Origin: Mesorhizobium sp. 113-3-3
GTDB lineage: Bacteria > Pseudomonadota > Alphaproteobacteria > Rhizobiales > Rhizobiaceae
DNA: 64,000 nucleotides
Direction of reading: 5' to 3'
Assembly: GCF_016756495.1 (NCBI RefSeq)
Contig: NZ_AP023243.1
Span: 1,364,001 to 1,428,000, forward strand
Shown piece by piece: positions 62,024 through 64,000 of this stretch (the first letter of the stretch is position 1; every line of letters starts with the position of its first letter). The position numbers were made by a program, and so were the translations under genes. Under the pieces are notes generated by a model, which was not told the DNA's origin, did not search any database, and saw only the letters and a program-made list of their open reading frames with translations.

Positions 62024-62786
62024 TGAGGGCAGGAAGGGTGTTCCGGTGCGGCTGGACAAGGTCTCGTTCAGCTATGGCGAGGCGCCGCTCGCCTTCGATG
62101 TCGCTTTCGCGGCTGCCGAAATCACCGCCATTATGGGGCCGAGCGGTTCGGGCAAGTCGACGCTGCTCAATCTGGTTGCCGGCTTCGAGGCGCCGCAGTC
62201 GGGCCGCGTGCTGATCGGCGGGGCCGATGTCGGCGCCGATCCTCCGGCCGCCCGGCCGGTGTCGATGGTGTTTCAGGAAAACAACCTTTTTGGCCATCTC
62301 TCCGTCGAGCAGAATGTCGGGCTCGGCCGCTCGCCGTCGCTGCGGCTGACCGATACCGACCGCGAGGCGATCGCCGGCGCGCTTGCGCGCACTGGCCTTG
62401 GCGGCAAGGAAAAGCGCTTGCCGCGCGAACTCTCCGGCGGCGAACGGCAGCGTGTTGCCCTGGCGCGCGTGCTGGTGCGCGATCGCCCGGTTCTGCTGCT
62501 CGACGAGCCCTTTGCCTCGTTGGGGCCGGCCTTGCGCGATGATATGCTCGATCTGGTCGCCGGTGTGCACGCCGAACGCGGCATGACGGTGCTGTTCGTC
62601 ACGCATCAGCCTGAGGATGCCCGCCGAATCGGCCAGAATGTGGTGTTTCTGGACGATGGCGCCATCGCGGCCATCGGCAGCGCGGACGATTTCTTTGCCG
62701 AGGCTGGTCCGGAAGCGTTCCGGCGCTATATCGGGACAAGTGCCGGCAATGCCGTATCACGAGATATTGCCCGGAAGCGGACATAA
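62016..62786 (+). CDS. thiQ: Thiamine ABC transporter ATP-binding protein
   Basis: A 256-residue ABC ATPase. Walker [12 protein letters not shown], signature [14 protein letters not shown], Walker [14 protein letters not shown] and H-loop [11 protein letters not shown]. It drives ThiP. The ATG at 62016 overlaps the thiP stop by eight bases. A 12-bp hairpin follows at 62893-62930. Confidence 0.95.
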   Translation: MSDEGRKGVPVRLDKVSFSYGEAPLAFDVAFAAAEITAIMGPSGSGKSTLLNLVAGFEAPQSGRVLIGGADVGADPPAARPVSMVFQENNLFGHLSVEQNVGLGRSPSLRLTDTDREAIAGALARTGLGGKEKRLPRELSGGERQRVALARVLVRDRPVLLLDEPFASLGPALRDDMLDLVAGVHAERGMTVLFVTHQPEDARRIGQNVVFLDDGAIAAIGSADDFFAEAGPEAFRRYIGTSAGNAVSRDIARKRT

Positions 62787-62892
62787 TTTACGGTCAAACC
62801 GATCTCAGGCGATGGGACGCTTGCTTGCCATGGCAGAAGTAGTGTGGCTAGGTCCGCCCTACTGGTCCGGCACAGGCCGTGATTTGCCTACT

Positions 62893-62930
62893 GCACCCGT
62901 CACATGCCCCGAGGGACGTGTGACGGGTGC
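62893..62930 (+). terminator. Hairpin downstream of thiQ
   Basis: GCACCCGTCACA (62893-62904) and TGTGACGGGTGC (62919-62930) are perfectly inverted with a 14-base loop. A T-rich run (TTTGTTTTTTG) follows only after about 9 bases, so termination is plausible but not canonical. Confidence 0.5.
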
Positions 62931-63045
62931 CGTAGAAATTTGTTTTTTGCGCATGACAGGTTCCGAAGATCGCCCCCGATTTTCCTGTTCATGCGCCGGG
63001 ACCTGAAAGGAAGCCGCTCTGGCGATCGGCGTCGACAAGCTGCGA

Positions 63046-64000
63046 ATGAATCCGCTGGCGCGCTTTCTGGCGCTGGCCGGCTTTGCCGTGGCGCTGGCAA
63101 GCTGCCAGATGTTCACGCCTCCGGAGGTCCAGGAATCCGGCTTCCAGCCGTCCGACAGGCCGATCACCGTCGACAATGTTGGCGCCAACAACAAGCTGGC
63201 CGAACTCGCCAAGGCGCAGCATCCACGCATCCTGGCGACCTATGGCGGCGAATATTCCGATCCCAAGCTCGAGCGCATGGTCGCCAAGGTCGTCGGCAAT
63301 TTGACCGTTGTCTCGGCCAACCCGACACAGACCTATCGCATCACCATCCTCAATTCGCCCAACGTCAACGCCTTCGCACTGCCCGGCGGCTATCTCTACA
63401 TCACGCGCGGCCTTTTGGCGCTGGCCAATGATTCGTCCGAGCTTGCCGCCGTCATCGCGCATGAGATGGGCCACGTCACCGCCAATCACGGCCTGCAGCG
63501 CCAGCAGTTGGAAGCCGAGGAAGGCCTGGCAACCAAAGTGGTTTCGGACGTCCTCGGTGACAGCCCGACAGCCAAGGCGGCGCTGATCCGCGGCAAGCTC
63601 CGGCTCGCGCAGTTCTCGCGTAACCAGGAGCTGGAAGCCGACGCCATCGGTATCAAGTCGATTGGTGAAGCCGGTTATGATCCCTATGCCGCCGGCCGCT
63701 TCCTGCAGTCGATGTCGGCCTACACCGATTTCCGCTCGATCAGCGGCGCCACCGACGCCAGCCTCGACTTCCTGGCCACGCACCCCAACACGCCGCAGCG
63801 CATTGATCTGGCGCAGCGCCATGCCCGCCAGTTCGGCGCGCCCGGCGTCGGCACGCGCGACCGCGATTCCTTCCTCGCCGGCATAGACGGTCTGCTCTAT
63901 GGCGACACGCCGGAGGAAGGTTATGTGCGCGGCGAGACGTTCCTTCATCCGGGCCTCGGCGTGTCGTTCACGGTGCCGGACGGTTTCATCATCGACAATT
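63046..64000 (+). CDS. M48-family zinc metalloprotease, lipoprotein, C-terminally incomplete
   Basis: At least 318 residues, cut by the window end. The N terminus has a lipoprotein signal (FLALAGFAVALASC, lipobox LASC). The protease core has AAVIAHEMGHVTANHGLQ (HExxH) and the downstream glutamate in RNQELEADAIGIKSIGEAGYDP. This is the BepA/YfgC-type periplasmic protease group involved in outer-membrane protein quality control. The start is ATG 63046; a CTG at 63020 with AAGGAAG upstream would add nine residues. The C-terminal domain begins LGVSFTVPDGF. Confidence 0.9.
   Translation, partial: MNPLARFLALAGFAVALASCQMFTPPEVQESGFQPSDRPITVDNVGANNKLAELAKAQHPRILATYGGEYSDPKLERMVAKVVGNLTVVSANPTQTYRITILNSPNVNAFALPGGYLYITRGLLALANDSSELAAVIAHEMGHVTANHGLQRQQLEAEEGLATKVVSDVLGDSPTAKAALIRGKLRLAQFSRNQELEADAIGIKSIGEAGYDPYAAGRFLQSMSAYTDFRSISGATDASLDFLATHPNTPQRIDLAQRHARQFGAPGVGTRDRDSFLAGIDGLLYGDTPEEGYVRGETFLHPGLGVSFTVPDGFIIDN

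Overview
The window looks like chromosomal DNA of an alphaproteobacterium of the order Hyphomicrobiales (Rhizobiales), most likely Mesorhizobium or a close relative. This rests on high GC with strong codon bias, rhizobial-type protein sequences (cysteine-free L31, the ~390-residue serine-pathway transaminase, RcdA/DUF1465), the gene order ybgC-tolQRAB-pal-cpoB-tilS-ftsH-glmM, and several families of palindromic intergenic repeats. I saw no rRNA, tRNA, CRISPR array, prophage or insertion sequence. The window starts inside a VOC gene and ends inside an M48 protease gene.

Layout. 1-5.9 kb holds small regulator-plus-target modules: ArsR against SRPBCC/VOC/VOC, yebC with a SelT-like gene, TetR against NmrA/DUF1772, and a membrane-anchored AraC regulator against a secreted protein. 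6.1-17 kb holds rpmE, an ABC exporter, an M32 carboxypeptidase, a MotA/TolQ-type channel with an OmpA/MotB-type partner, a hemolysin-III protein, an inositol monophosphatase and efp. 16.5-26.7 kb is accessory in character: LysR/alcohol dehydrogenase, an exported Sel1-repeat protein with a degenerate ThiE-like protein, Lrp/DMT transporter, a methyltransferase, an AT-richer orphan gene, a TauE-type permease and small membrane proteins. 26.7-31.9 kb holds a candidate small RNA, rcdA, ruvC, an AbrB/PIN toxin-antitoxin pair, ruvA, ruvB and a Tat-exported phosphoesterase. 31.9-46.7 kb holds a GH5 glycosidase, the complete tol-pal cluster, tilS, ftsH, two exported cysteine-repeat proteins and glmM. 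46.9-54.4 kb holds two outer-membrane beta-barrel proteins, serC, serA, an EamA transporter and purA. 54.5-64 kb holds a large proline/alanine-rich membrane protein, an orphan CcdA-type antitoxin, an ABC-F ATPase, thiamine pyrophosphokinase, a TPP riboswitch with thiBPQ, and the protease.

How the parts fit. Envelope and cell-cycle functions dominate the centre. Perfect TTAA-N7-TTAA (CtrA-type) boxes lie upstream of the candidate sRNA, rcdA and both outer-membrane protein genes, and one-mismatch boxes lie upstream of tolQ and pal. This suggests a shared cell-cycle input that also covers the CtrA-degradation adaptor RcdA. The thiamine genes form a divergent salvage/transport module around a TPP riboswitch. 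Serine biosynthesis (serC, serA) is preceded by a structured leader.

Most notable items: the CtrA-box/sRNA unit at 26.8 kb; the tandem cysteine-repeat exported proteins between ftsH and glmM; the toxin-antitoxin cassette inside ruvCAB; a palindromic repeat that supplies the start of thiP; a ThiE homologue lacking its signature motifs; and a CcdA antitoxin without a CcdB. Function assignments are read from the sequence without database searches.
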